The notes: generated from the letters alone by a model not told the origin. A stretch of DNA of 64,000 nucleotides from a virus (IMGVR_UViG_3300028608_000007:116544-180543), one strand, 5' to 3'. Shown: positions 15,907-25,664, counted from the stretch's first letter. Translations and numbers: made by a program.

Positions 15907-18818
15907 CCACGACTACCGCTGAGTTAATGGCCGCGATTGACGCGGTTCGCTTTAACCCCTCTGCGATCCACCGCTTAGCCCTGAACATTCTCGAAGAGAC
16001 TCGCAACGGGGAGCGGGTGATTGTAGACCCCACCAACCCTTTCATGTTCCTGCTCGAATCCAGTGCGGTTAACGTAGCGGCTGCTATGGCTGCTAACGAA
16101 GCCAACCTGCGTAAACAGTACGGGAGCATGGCACTGACCGAGGAGGAGATCTATCTCCACATGTCCGACCGGGACTACCTCGACCGGTTTGCTAAACCTT
16201 CTCGCACCGAGATCGGTATTCTGCTGTCGCTGGATGAGATCTACCAGCGTGTAGTCCCTACGGGGTCCGGTGGGATGAAGAAGATGGTGATCCCTCGTAA
16301 CAGTGAGTTCACTGTGGCGGGTTACACCTTCACCATGCAGTACCCGATCGAACTGCGTGTGATGGCCAACAAAGGCTTGCAGGTAATCCACGACGTGTCA
16401 CGTCAGTCCCCACTGATGTCGTTGACCTCGAACGTGGCAAAGACTGTACTGATGAACATCGACGGTCAAAAGTACCTGCTGATCTATGCGCCTGTGATTC
16501 AGGTCAAGATCGACGTTCAGTATCCCAAGCTGGTCTCGGCTACAGCGTTCCGCAAGCGTTACAACTTCGATAACCAGTTCTACTTCGCTCGTGTCTACAT
16601 GGCTAACGCAGCCGGTGAGTGGGTAGAGATGGCGACCACCCACACTGATCAGGTCTATGACCCGATGACGCCCACTGCGGTACTCAAGGTGTTGGAAGGC
16701 CAACTCGAAGTCAGCATCCCCATGATCTACCAATCTGCGGGTACGGTTGAGTCCGAACTGCGGCTGGAGATCTACACCACTGTAGGTCCACTGGATCTGA
16801 TCCTGAACAACTACGAGCCAGGTTCCTATACTGCTCGTTGGGTGGACTTGGACAATGATGACAACGGTGTGTTCATTGCACCGCTGGCTCAGTTCAGTTC
16901 TGTGTCGGTGTTCTCTGACCGGGTGGTAACGGGTGGTAGTGAAGCGTTGTCGTTTGAAGCCCTGCGTGAGCGCGTGATCACCAACAGTCTGGGTTCCCAG
17001 CAACTGCCGATCACTAACCAACAACTGACCTCGACTCTGTCGAACCTTGGGTACAACTTGTCGACCAACATCGACTTGATCACCAACCGTCAGTTCTTGG
17101 CAACTCGTGTGTTACCTCCTCCGACGGATGGCTCGGTGATTGCTGGTGTGGCTTCCACCGTGGCTACGTACCAAGCTTCGTTCGATGACCTGAAGACCCA
17201 CGAGTACATTCGTGACAACGGTCTGCGGTTGACCATTACGCCAAAGGTATTGTTCCAAGGCTACAATGGTCAGTACGGTCTGGTCTCCAAGATGCGTACC
17301 GATGAGCTGCTGGCGATGCGTGGCTCTGATGCGTTCCTTCCCGAGCTGGAGCAGAACCGTTACCTGGCGTCTCCGTTCTACTACGTGTGGGACATTGACA
17401 ACGACATCTTTGACTGCCGCATGTATCACCTCGATGCACCGGAAGTTGAATCGAAAGTCTTTGTTCAAGAGAACGACACCACGGGTCTGATTGTTGCTAC
17501 CGATACCTTTGCCCTCGAGAAGATCGACGAAGGTTACCGTGTGGTGATCAAGACCAAGTCCAGTGAAGAGTGGAAGTTACTGCGTGACGATCAAGTCTAC
17601 GTTCAGTTGGCTTTCGTGGCTCAAGGTGAAACGGCTCGTGCGTACATTAACGGTACGCTGCTGGCGCGTGACGTCGATACCAACGAACGGATCTACGAGT
17701 TCAAGATCCTGACCAACTACGACGTGGATGAAGACCATGGTCTGATGATCAACAACTTCACCATCTTCGGTCAACTCCAGGACTGCCCAATCCCACTGGA
17801 AGGCAAGCTGGATATTCTGTACGTCGCGGCTGACTACAATTACCTCGACATGGTCTCCTCGGAGATTGACACGATCCTCGACAGCTCTTTGCTGCCTGAG
17901 AAATACATCGGGTTGATCCACGAGCAACTGAACGTCACCTTGGGTCACACCTTGGATGGCTTCTGGTTGAACAACCGTTCGGTAGTTTCGTCTATCGAGT
18001 ACATGACCTATCCGACCGACGTAATGGCAACCTATCAGGAAAACGTTTACGAACGTGATCCGGTAACGGGTGCTGTTAAGGTGGAGATGGGGGCTGACGG
18101 GAAGCCGAAGTTCACCCTCTTGCATGCCAAGGGGGATATCGTTCGTGACTCAACTGGCGAGGTGACTTACCAGTACCGTGCGGGTGATGTGATCATCGAT
18201 GCTCAAGGTAATCCGGTGCCAGCTAACCCTCGTGGGATGCTGCGTCAGACTGACCTGTTCCTGATGGATGGTCTGTACTACTTCGCTACCGAGGCGGCTT
18301 CTAAAGACTACGCTGCGAGTGTGCCTAACACTATCGTGTCGTGGTTGAAAGACGACATTGCCCCAATCTCGACTCGACTGTTGGAGCAGACGGAACTGTT
18401 CTTCCATCCTCAGATCACCACGGGTTACGCCAAAGCGTTGGTGATGGATAACTTCGAAATCGATCTTGACACTGAACAGACTCTGACGGTTCGCTACTAC
18501 TTGTCTGAGACTGGTTACAAGAACGCTGAGCTGCGTAAGAGCCTCGAGAGCACTGCTATTGAAGTGATTCACGAAGCCTTTGCGTCTGCCCGTGTGAGCA
18601 GCAAGGACATCGCTGATCGCATCGAGCTGGCTGCTGGCGACGACGTTCACACAGTGTCGGTGACTGGTTTGGGTGGTGGAACTCCAGGTTACGACATCGT
18701 GTCGCTGCGAGACGAATCTGCACGCTTTGGGATTCGTAAGAAACTGGTAGCATTGGCTGATGGCACTTACGCGGTGGAAGACTCCGTGGAAGTATTATTC
18801 ATCCAACACGGTAACTAA
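15903..18818 (+). CDS. Putative baseplate wedge protein, T4 gp6-like/J-like (971 aa)
   Basis: The largest gene of the window. The N-terminal 120 residues (NPFMFLLESSAVNVAAAMA, later LSLDEIYQRVVPTG) follow the pattern of gp6/J-type baseplate wedge proteins, in which helical packing precedes repeated beta domains; the rest is long, beta-rich and Asp/Tyr-rich. The last 60 residues hold a Gly-rich turn and a basic strand. Phages with contractile tails have one such long wedge protein. This is pattern similarity, not proven homology. Coupled by ATGA to the preceding gene and followed by a shared bidirectional terminator. Confidence 0.6.
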   Translation: MTTTTAELMAAIDAVRFNPSAIHRLALNILEETRNGERVIVDPTNPFMFLLESSAVNVAAAMAANEANLRKQYGSMALTEEEIYLHMSDRDYLDRFAKPSRTEIGILLSLDEIYQRVVPTGSGGMKKMVIPRNSEFTVAGYTFTMQYPIELRVMANKGLQVIHDVSRQSPLMSLTSNVAKTVLMNIDGQKYLLIYAPVIQVKIDVQYPKLVSATAFRKRYNFDNQFYFARVYMANAAGEWVEMATTHTDQVYDPMTPTAVLKVLEGQLEVSIPMIYQSAGTVESELRLEIYTTVGPLDLILNNYEPGSYTARWVDLDNDDNGVFIAPLAQFSSVSVFSDRVVTGGSEALSFEALRERVITNSLGSQQLPITNQQLTSTLSNLGYNLSTNIDLITNRQFLATRVLPPPTDGSVIAGVASTVATYQASFDDLKTHEYIRDNGLRLTITPKVLFQGYNGQYGLVSKMRTDELLAMRGSDAFLPELEQNRYLASPFYYVWDIDNDIFDCRMYHLDAPEVESKVFVQENDTTGLIVATDTFALEKIDEGYRVVIKTKSSEEWKLLRDDQVYVQLAFVAQGETARAYINGTLLARDVDTNERIYEFKILTNYDVDEDHGLMINNFTIFGQLQDCPIPLEGKLDILYVAADYNYLDMVSSEIDTILDSSLLPEKYIGLIHEQLNVTLGHTLDGFWLNNRSVVSSIEYMTYPTDVMATYQENVYERDPVTGAVKVEMGADGKPKFTLLHAKGDIVRDSTGEVTYQYRAGDVIIDAQGNPVPANPRGMLRQTDLFLMDGLYYFATEAASKDYAASVPNTIVSWLKDDIAPISTRLLEQTELFFHPQITTGYAKALVMDNFEIDLDTEQTLTVRYYLSETGYKNAELRKSLESTAIEVIHEAFASARVSSKDIADRIELAAGDDVHTVSVTGLGGGTPGYDIVSLRDESARFGIRKKLVALADGTYAVEDSVEVLFIQHGN

Positions 18819-18827
18819 CGGCATAGA

Positions 18828-18847
18828 GGGAGGGCGCAGGCCCTCCC
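18828..18847. terminator. Bidirectional terminator between convergent genes
   Basis: GGGAGGGC, loop GCAG, GCCCTCCC, flanked by GGCATA and TTATGC. Lies between the gene ending at 18818 (+) and the gene ending at 18857 (-). Confidence 0.8.
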
Positions 18848-18856
18848 CTTATGCTG

Positions 18857-20092
18857 TCACTTCTTCTTGGACTTGTTGTAGTCGCGCAGCTTCTGCTTAG
18901 CGTCTTCATCGTCCGAGCTGGTGATTGCAGCCACCATTGCGGTGTGACCACCGTTTGCAGCGCGCTTGCTGAGTTCCACGAAGTGGTTACGCATGCGTTC
19001 GCACTTGGCCAACATGGCGTCGTACTTCTGCACCACGTCGATCATCTTGCGCATGGAAGTCAAGCAGCTACGCAGAGCACGGTCAACGTCAGTACCCACT
19101 TTCGGGTTGAACGAAGACTTCTCGAGACGGTTCACTTCGGTGAGCAGACCTTCGAGTTGCCCCGGTTGCTTGATCTTACGCAGCGGACACTTCTCAACCG
19201 AGTAGCCTTCCAGCTCAGCAACTACTTTGTCACCGTTGAAGGTGTTGGAGTAGGCTTGAGCGATGGTGGAGTTCAGGCTGTCGATGACTTCCCGCATGTC
19301 TTCTTGGTAATCGACTGGGTTGCTGGAGCAACGGTGGATCACTTGGAAGATGTTACGGATAGTTGGATCGGTGTCACGGATCTCGATATCGTTCAGAGTC
19401 GAGAGCACGCGGTTGATCGCCATCTCATCACCGGAGTTGTCCTTTTTGGACTCGGTGTTGATCAGAGAAGCCATCAACTTCATCTTGGTGACCAGCATCG
19501 CCATGGTGGAGTCAGCAGCCACCAAGCAACGAGTGATTGGGCCAACTGCCAGAATGTCACGCAGGACACCGTTGTACAGTTGAGCCATCTCATCGTAGAT
19601 TGGTTTGAGCTTCTCTGCCTTGCGCTCCTCGTAGTCACGACGGATGGGGAGAGAAACCATCTTCTCCAAGTCACGAGTGGACTTGATGGACTGGGTCATC
19701 TGTTCAGCCGACTTCTGGGCTTCCTTGGAAGCTTTGTCGTTGGCTTTGAACATACCGACCAACCAGAAGATCAGTTTGGTCACCAAGGCTACGAAAGCTG
19801 CCACAGCACCACCAATCAGAGCCGCCGTTGCACCACTCATCGACTCCATCGAAACGGAGTAGTTGGTGAGCGTGGGGTTCTTACTGAAACTGTTGAGTTT
19901 CAAGTGGGCAGGGAGCAGGTGCTGAACCGGCTGGATCATGGACAGGCTGACGCCTTGTTCACGACGCATGGCGTTGACGACCATGTCGATATCCAGAACC
20001 TTGGACTCCATCGACAGCATGATCTCCTCTTCATCGAGGGTATCGGGCTTTTCGTATTCGGGGAGACCGGTGGTAGTAGAGCTGAGGGTCAT
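18857..20092 (-). CDS. Inner-body-like protein with S-x-E sites and membrane segment
   Basis: 411 aa, start after AAGGAG. S-x-E sites at residues 27-29 and 81-83 (both SME). Directly after the second lies a strongly hydrophobic segment, about 87-115 (Gly/Ala-rich, then LVTKLIFWLVGMF), long enough to span a membrane. The remainder is helical and ends in a Lys-rich tail. The layout (acidic leader, SME, membrane-active segment, helical body, Lys tail) matches the 10765-12072 protein. Likely cleaved by the prohead protease and carried inside the capsid; insertion into the host envelope on ejection is inference. Heads nothing further: 11 bases separate it from the 148-aa gene upstream. Confidence 0.7.
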   Translation of the reverse strand: MTLSSTTTGLPEYEKPDTLDEEEIMLSMESKVLDIDMVVNAMRREQGVSLSMIQPVQHLLPAHLKLNSFSKNPTLTNYSVSMESMSGATAALIGGAVAAFVALVTKLIFWLVGMFKANDKASKEAQKSAEQMTQSIKSTRDLEKMVSLPIRRDYEERKAEKLKPIYDEMAQLYNGVLRDILAVGPITRCLVAADSTMAMLVTKMKLMASLINTESKKDNSGDEMAINRVLSTLNDIEIRDTDPTIRNIFQVIHRCSSNPVDYQEDMREVIDSLNSTIAQAYSNTFNGDKVVAELEGYSVEKCPLRKIKQPGQLEGLLTEVNRLEKSSFNPKVGTDVDRALRSCLTSMRKMIDVVQKYDAMLAKCERMRNHFVELSKRAANGGHTAMVAAITSSDDEDAKQKLRDYNKSKKK

Positions 20093-20102
20093 ACCAGTCT
20101 CC

Positions 20103-20549
20103 TTAGAATACAGCGTTGGTCTGGAAGACCTCGATCAGGTCGCGGTTCTCGTAAACACACTTGTAGCGGTTTGCGATCTCGCAGGAAACTGGGTCGGTAA
20201 CTTCACCGCACAGCAGGATGTTCTTCAGCAGGGAGCTGGCCGCTGGGTGAGTGGCATCGTGACACAGACGGTAACGAGTGATCCACAGTTTGAACACCAG
20301 ACCTTCAACGATGTCCATGTCGATCACGTGCTGTTCGTTGATCACGTTCAGCGCTTGACCGATGTTGATGCGCAGGGTGTTGCGGTACCAGGCTTCTGGA
20401 TGGTCCACAGCACTCGATGGGAGAGGAAGCTGAGCTGCCAGGGCGTCGGCCACCAACAGGCTAACCACTTTGGTGCGGTCAGCGAATTGTACTTCGCCAC
20501 AATCCAAAGCGCGTTGGATAGCAGCGGCGATAGGTTTAATCTGGAGCAT
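20103..20549 (-). CDS. Hypothetical protein of the inner-body operon (148 aa)
   Basis: Helical, soluble, with several His, Cys and Arg residues; no motif recognised. It sits with 9- to 10-base gaps between the metallopeptidase-like protein and the membrane-segment inner-body-like protein. Chaperone or co-packaged partner are possible; nothing specific can be seen. Confidence 0.6.
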   Translation of the reverse strand: MLQIKPIAAAIQRALDCGEVQFADRTKVVSLLVADALAAQLPLPSSAVDHPEAWYRNTLRINIGQALNVINEQHVIDMDIVEGLVFKLWITRYRLCHDATHPAASSLLKNILLCGEVTDPVSCEIANRYKCVYENRDLIEVFQTNAVF

Positions 20550-20558
20550 GTGGGAGCC

Positions 20559-21827
20559 CTATGCGAATTTCAGGTTGGTGAGTTTCTCGGCAGTCACGAA
20601 GAGCTGGTTGTTCACCAGTTTCTCCAGTTCTACCTGGAAGCGGAGTTGTTCGTATTGACGACGGCCGCTCGGCAAGATGGAAGTGTAGAAGAACTCCATC
20701 AGGGTGCGCTTGTCATCGATGTTCTTGAGCAACGCGTCGACCGCTTCGATGTCGAGGACGATTGCTTTGCGCTGATCGGCTGGCAGGTCTTTTTGCTTGA
20801 GGGAAGCAACCAGCTCGCGCTTCATACGACCGAGGCGGGCACCTGGATCGTCGTACAGCTTCATGGCAGGGTTGATCAGGAGCACCAGCAGGATCAGACC
20901 GCAGGTAGGGATCAACAGGGCGAAGAACAGGATCACGCGGACCACAGTAGCGAAGATGTGCATGCCAGTCGACATGTACGAGGCGTCGCCGCCGTAGTGA
21001 CGGTGGATCTTGTCCAGACCAGTAGCCAGATAACGACCTGCGCCAGCCCGGATAGCGTACTGGTCAGCCAGCGCTTCGGTAGCAGTCAAGTCGTAGATGT
21101 TCGAGCCCAGGGAAGACTTGGCTTCGAGGATAGCTTTACGCAACACGACGGTCTGGAAGACTTCCTTGTTGTCGCACTTTACCAGTGCTTCAGGGTCATC
21201 CAGCGAGATTTCCAACGCCTTGCAAGCCTCGTCCAGAATCTGAGTCCGTTTTACCAGATCGTCAGATTTGAAGAACGCTTGGGTGGCAGCGTGTAGAATT
21301 ACGTTCGTCGTTAATGTATGACCGAGGAACTCGTAGTAGGTAAAGAGGTGACCCACTTCGTGCAGCGTTACGGCTGCTCGTTCTTCGTCACACAACAGGG
21401 TGCTTTCACACAGACCCTTATAAACAGTGAGCTGGTGTTCGATCTCGGTGAAGATACCGTACACCCGGCCTTGTTGAAGGTCCACAGAACCCTTGATGAT
21501 GTCGCTGCGACGGGCTTTGATGAACTTCTTCACGTCGGTGTTATCGATGTGAGGTTTCCACCAATCGTAGATCAGCGGGTTGTTCTTGTCGACCATCGGC
21601 GGAATGACATACGCGTTGATGTCATTGTTTTTCTCGACCTTGAATTTGACCTTGAGGCCAGTGTGACGCTTGATGATTTCTTCGAATCCGATCCGCTTGA
21701 GGGCGTCTCCTTCGTAGGCCTTCTCCGTGCGCATGCGTTGGAAGGCCAACGTAAGCTCTTTGAAGAAGACATCATTCTGGACCTGAATGGCCTCGAGGCC
21801 GATGGAAAGTCGTTTACTGGTTAACAT
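20559..21827 (-). CDS. M48-like membrane zinc metallopeptidase, probable head protein
   Basis: 422 aa. HEVGH at residues 156-160 (zinc ligands H156 and H160, catalytic E157), followed about 95 residues later by TEALADQYA, the E-x-x-A-D pattern that supplies the third ligand in M48-type gluzincins. After that comes a hydrophobic hairpin (roughly 285-315, VILFFALLIPTCGLILLVLLI) that should insert in a membrane. The N-terminus has a GLE site at 10-12, a possible prohead-protease site. It leads the operon containing a second S-x-E protein with a membrane segment. Probable substrate is a host or phage envelope protein after ejection; this is inference. Start follows GGAG. Confidence 0.7.
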   Translation of the reverse strand: MLTSKRLSIGLEAIQVQNDVFFKELTLAFQRMRTEKAYEGDALKRIGFEEIIKRHTGLKVKFKVEKNNDINAYVIPPMVDKNNPLIYDWWKPHIDNTDVKKFIKARRSDIIKGSVDLQQGRVYGIFTEIEHQLTVYKGLCESTLLCDEERAAVTLHEVGHLFTYYEFLGHTLTTNVILHAATQAFFKSDDLVKRTQILDEACKALEISLDDPEALVKCDNKEVFQTVVLRKAILEAKSSLGSNIYDLTATEALADQYAIRAGAGRYLATGLDKIHRHYGGDASYMSTGMHIFATVVRVILFFALLIPTCGLILLVLLINPAMKLYDDPGARLGRMKRELVASLKQKDLPADQRKAIVLDIEAVDALLKNIDDKRTLMEFFYTSILPSGRRQYEQLRFQVELEKLVNNQLFVTAEKLTNLKFA

Positions 21828-21912
21828 ATCAGCTCCATGGCTCGGGGGTGGGCTGTTAGAAAAGATGACTCATAATGATAGTTTGAGCATGGGCTACTAA
21901 AGGAAACGGGCA

Positions 21913-23604
21913 GTGAACCAACCGAATTTTAACCCAGATGAAGTTAAAGGTTACGAAGTCAAACACGTAACTTACACCAAGTCAAACAACCCGGATTCTC
22001 GGGACGATGCGCTGATCATCAAGAAGGTCGCGCACATGAAAAACGGGGATCTGATTCCGTTTGTTGATCTGGAAGTGAACTACAAACGCACGTTCTATTT
22101 GGAGCGTCAGCAGAACTATCAGGAGAAGAAAACTCAACAGAAGCGCAGCAGACTGCAACCGTTCACGTGTACCCAGCGGAACCTGATTCCTGCTATTGGT
22201 CGAGCATTAGGGCGGGGTAGTTTAAAAGGTGGTTTACGGACCATCGCACGCAACCCTTACCTGTACGGTACTGACATCACCAGTGCCACGCTGTACAAGC
22301 AGGACTTCCGCAAAGCGTATCCAGATTGCAACTCCCCTAACCGGGTAGCCGTATTCGACATCGAGACTGATGTGGTCACAGGCGACGGTAGCGAACCGAT
22401 CTGTATGTCGCTCACCTTTAAAGACAAGGTGTATCTGGCGGTTACCAAGAAGTGGATTGGTAGCATTCCAGACTTCGAGAAGAAGGCACACGCAGCAGCG
22501 GACAAGTACCTGAGCGAACACTTCAAAGCTCGGAACATCACCATGGAAGTTCAGGTGGTGGATACTCCGGGTCAAGCGGTGGTGGAAACCTTCAAGCGGG
22601 CTCACGAATGGCAACCAGACTTCGTGTCTGTATGGAACATCAACTTCGACCTTCCAAAGTGCTTGGCGGTGTTGAAGGCTGAGGGGATTGATCCTGCTCA
22701 GGTGTTCTCTGATCCATCCGTACCTGAGGAATACAAGTTCTTCCGTTATAAGGAAGGCAATGCGACCAAGGTAACTGCAACGGGTCGTGTGGATTCCATT
22801 CACCCAGCAGAACGTTGGCACGTAGCCGAATGTCCTGCCAGCTTCTTCTTGATCGACTCGATGTGCGTGTACAAGCGCATTCGTATGGCCAAGCAGAACG
22901 AACCAAGCTACGGCTTGGATGCTGTAATGAAGAAGAACCTCAAGAACCTGGGTAAGCTCAAGTTCGCCGAGGCTGATGCTTATAGCGGTCTGCAATGGCA
23001 CATCTTCATGCAGGAGCACTACAAAGTCGAATACAGCATTTATAACGTCTTCGACTGCATTGGCGTAGAACTGTTAGACGAGAAGATCAAAGACCTACAA
23101 CTGGTTATCTCGACACAATCCAAAGCGTCGGAGTACACCATCTACAACTCGCAACCTAAGCGACTCGTGGATGACTTCTACTTCTTCTGCTTGGAGCGCG
23201 ATTTCGTTCTGGGTTCTTGCTCGGATGAAATGGCGCACGAGTACGACCAGTACGTCACCGACATGAAGGGTTGGATCGTTACGCTACCGTCTCACCAGAC
23301 TGTGGATAACGGGATCAATGTGCTGGAAGAGATGCCAGACGTACGGACCTACATCCGTACGCACGTGGCTGACTTGGACATTGTATCGACTTACCCGAAC
23401 GTACAGGTGATCCTGAACATCTCGCGTGAGACAACTCGTCGTGAGCTGTACAAGATCGCAGGTATCGACGTCCGTACACAACGGATGGCGGGGATCAACC
23501 TGACTGGTGGTCATGTCAACGCTGTAGAGATTGCGTGCTCGATCTACCAAGCACCAAACTTCGACATGTTGCTGGCTGACTTCGAAGCTGAACAGGCGGC
23601 ATAA
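21913..23604 (+). CDS. DNA polymerase family B, N-terminal fragment (exonuclease plus palm motif A)
   Basis: 563 aa from GTG after AAGGAAA. The 3'-5' exonuclease motifs are complete: Exo I FDIETD (D149, E151), Exo II NINFD (D256), Exo III YNVFD (Y377, D381). The palm motif A is present as DIVSTYP (catalytic D489), and the protein stops about 75 residues later with no KxxxNSxxG or DTDS. Those motifs are found in the separate gene at 61104-63332, on the other strand 37 kb away. The two products probably assemble into one polymerase with the active site built from both chains. The stop codon lies inside the terminator-associated GGCATAA sequence. Confidence 0.85.
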   Translation: MNQPNFNPDEVKGYEVKHVTYTKSNNPDSRDDALIIKKVAHMKNGDLIPFVDLEVNYKRTFYLERQQNYQEKKTQQKRSRLQPFTCTQRNLIPAIGRALGRGSLKGGLRTIARNPYLYGTDITSATLYKQDFRKAYPDCNSPNRVAVFDIETDVVTGDGSEPICMSLTFKDKVYLAVTKKWIGSIPDFEKKAHAAADKYLSEHFKARNITMEVQVVDTPGQAVVETFKRAHEWQPDFVSVWNINFDLPKCLAVLKAEGIDPAQVFSDPSVPEEYKFFRYKEGNATKVTATGRVDSIHPAERWHVAECPASFFLIDSMCVYKRIRMAKQNEPSYGLDAVMKKNLKNLGKLKFAEADAYSGLQWHIFMQEHYKVEYSIYNVFDCIGVELLDEKIKDLQLVISTQSKASEYTIYNSQPKRLVDDFYFFCLERDFVLGSCSDEMAHEYDQYVTDMKGWIVTLPSHQTVDNGINVLEEMPDVRTYIRTHVADLDIVSTYPNVQVILNISRETTRRELYKIAGIDVRTQRMAGINLTGGHVNAVEIACSIYQAPNFDMLLADFEAEQAA

Positions 23605-23615
23605 AAGGCAAAAAA

Positions 23616-23641
23616 AAAGAAGGGGTGCAAGCCCCTTCTTT
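23616..23641. terminator. Bidirectional terminator between convergent genes
   Basis: AAAGAAGGGG, loop TGCAAG, CCCCTTCTTT followed by ATGCCGTC on the plus strand and by a run of A-tract-derived T on the minus strand. Separates the polymerase fragment (+) from the 23648-24199 gene (-). Confidence 0.8.
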
Positions 23642-23647
23642 ATGCCG

Positions 23648-24199
23648 TCAATTATCGCGACTGTGATCGAAGCGATCGATCTTGATCTTGACAGGTTCAC
23701 TGAAGTCGTCGGTGTCGTATTCCAACATGACAGACGCAGTTACATTGTCAACCCGGATCGACCACTCCACCCATTCGAAATCAAAGAACACCAACTGGAA
23801 AGTATGGTCCTTATATTTCTCGAAGAAGTTATCCAGCACCGGCATCGGTTCAGGACAGATAAAGCGACGCAGTTCAGCAGCAGGGTAATTCCTGCGCATG
23901 ATCAACGACTTCACCGAAGCCAAGCGCCCTGTGCGGACAGTAGCTAACATCGCCAGTTCGTCAGTCAAGACGTAGTAGTCTTCTCTGCCTTCGCTAGCAC
24001 CCACAGCGTCAACGGTAGCGCGCCAGCCCGGTAGATGTTGCAACAGGCTAACGTGAGAACGAGCAAACACGCGGTCGGCCTCATCCTTACTAACAAGGTC
24101 CTCGCCATCCTCGAAGAAGTCCACTTCGAACTCTTCAAGGGTGGACATGGACATATGCTGCGTACCGGTGTCAGGTTCTAAGCTGACACGCCAGTTCAC
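23648..24199 (-). CDS. Hypothetical acidic protein (183 aa)
   Basis: Start is GTG overlapping the preceding stop as GTGA. Acidic N-terminal half (EFEVDFFEDGEDL), then alpha/beta sequence ending in alternating charged and hydrophobic strands. No motif recognised. Last gene of the minus-strand unit that runs from 26878 or further upstream. Confidence 0.55.
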   Translation of the reverse strand: MNWRVSLEPDTGTQHMSMSTLEEFEVDFFEDGEDLVSKDEADRVFARSHVSLLQHLPGWRATVDAVGASEGREDYYVLTDELAMLATVRTGRLASVKSLIMRRNYPAAELRRFICPEPMPVLDNFFEKYKDHTFQLVFFDFEWVEWSIRVDNVTASVMLEYDTDDFSEPVKIKIDRFDHSRDN

Positions 24200-25161
24200 T
24201 TGATTTCACCGTAGATTGGTTGTTGGAAGTCAGAGTCGTACGCGAACTCACCCGGCAGGTGGTTGTTACCATCGGCCAGTTGGATTTGCAGAACGCGCGG
24301 TTTGTCGCCACGAGTGATGCAAATCACGTTATCGTAGTCTGGGTTCTCCCACTCGACCAGTTGAGCACGGACCGGAGTTTCGTCTGGACGAGCCAGACCC
24401 ACATCAACCACACCCACTTCCAACGGGGTAGTCGACTGAGCCAACAGCAGGATCACGTGGGACAACACGTTGAAAGGCTGAGCCGCCGAGATGAACAGCT
24501 CATAGCCCACCTTGTCCACGAGACCAGTGGTGTAGATGAACTGAGCGACATCCCCGTTGGCTTCTACGTGGTGTGCAGCAAAGCCATGCGCAGCGATCAG
24601 GCGATCAGTACGATCTTGCACCAACGCACGTTCAACCGATTGCATGGTCTTGACCAGTTGATCACGGGTCAGGTCCTTACGAGCAGCCAGACCTGCGAAG
24701 AACAGATCACGAGTAATCGCAGCTTCGACGAACTCACGGGTGTGGAAAGCCGTGGCGATCATTTCTGCTTCGAACTGCTCGATGTACAGCTCAGGTGTGT
24801 TGGCCACCTTGATCAGGAACTCACGCAGGTCAGCGCCAGTGGGGATCAGGTCGTGTACGAAGAACAGGTTACCCACGATCGGGGCATCATTGTATTCTTC
24901 TGGCTCGACGTAGCGACCGTAGTCGTTGTTGACGAGGTACTCGATGAACCCGGTGCAGACTTTCTCTGCTTCTGGGTGCCCGACCTTTTCGAGGTTGGTG
25001 TAGCTGTGCACGCCTTCTGGCAGTTGGATCGACGAGACGTAGATCTCGTACACCTGGTACGGGTTGAACTGCTTGCTGGCCTCAAAACCGAATCCGAAGA
25101 ACGAAGCCATTTGCATTGGGGCCACTTGGAAGATTGCGCGTGCGCCTTTATGTGCTTGCAT
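24196..25161 (-). CDS. Hypothetical protein (321 aa)
   Basis: Not recognised. Soluble alpha/beta with a helical centre (about residues 125-200). No cysteine motif or nucleotide-binding loop. Start at 25161 is preceded by a ribosome-site hairpin. Sits in the accessory minus-strand zone; function cannot be inferred. Confidence 0.6.
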   Translation of the reverse strand: MQAHKGARAIFQVAPMQMASFFGFGFEASKQFNPYQVYEIYVSSIQLPEGVHSYTNLEKVGHPEAEKVCTGFIEYLVNNDYGRYVEPEEYNDAPIVGNLFFVHDLIPTGADLREFLIKVANTPELYIEQFEAEMIATAFHTREFVEAAITRDLFFAGLAARKDLTRDQLVKTMQSVERALVQDRTDRLIAAHGFAAHHVEANGDVAQFIYTTGLVDKVGYELFISAAQPFNVLSHVILLLAQSTTPLEVGVVDVGLARPDETPVRAQLVEWENPDYDNVICITRGDKPRVLQIQLADGNNHLPGEFAYDSDFQQPIYGEIK

Positions 25162-25163
25162 TA

Positions 25164-25664
25164 TTAATGCTCCTTAGCATCAGTAGTTTCGTCGAATTCG
25201 ATATCGATGTGACGAAGAATTTGTAGGAGTTCGTCAAAGACTTCCACGAGGGGACGCTCCTTGACGTATTGCAGGTGCGGGAAGAAGCGAACCACCTTAC
25301 CGTCGGGACGAACAGCCCCAATGTAGTAGATCGCTTCCCAGGAGACGATAGGCATGTTCCCGTGCATCTTCTTCGCCAGCCCCATGGTCCACTTCAAACA
25401 TAGGCCTTGGGAACTAACGCCGAAGATGCTCAGGTTGTGATACCACTCCAGGATAGTGCTGTAGTAGGTGATCTTGTAGCCTTCGAAGGTCCAGGTGTCC
25501 CAGTCGATGGCATCCATGTGCAGCTCCATGAAGAACTGGCTACCTTTAGCCAGCTCCGCATGATAGAACTTGTCGTACAGACGCTTCATGGTCTGACCAG
25601 CTTTGAGACCATTGAACGCCAACAACACGCTACGGATAGCGGTAACGCCGGAGTCCTGGCTCAT
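25164..25664 (-). CDS. Hypothetical protein (166 aa)
   Basis: Rich in Tyr, Trp and His, with an acidic C-terminus (IEFDETTDAKEH). No motif recognised. Coupled to the methyltransferase-like gene by an ATGA overlap, so the two are probably made in fixed ratio and might act together. Confidence 0.6.
   Translation of the reverse strand: MSQDSGVTAIRSVLLAFNGLKAGQTMKRLYDKFYHAELAKGSQFFMELHMDAIDWDTWTFEGYKITYYSTILEWYHNLSIFGVSSQGLCLKWTMGLAKKMHGNMPIVSWEAIYYIGAVRPDGKVVRFFPHLQYVKERPLVEVFDELLQILRHIDIEFDETTDAKEH
25167..25180 (-). promoter_or_regulatory. Ribosome-site hairpin (AAGG loop)
   Basis: Minus strand ATGCT, loop AAGG, AGCAT, then six bases to ATG at 25161. Shine-Dalgarno in the loop. Confidence 0.5.

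Noticed and set aside
21875-21900. Plus-strand promoter TTTGAGCATGGGCTAC before the DNA polymerase fragment
   Set aside because: TTTGAG matches, but the ATATTAC core and spacing do not, and it lies too close to the start codon.
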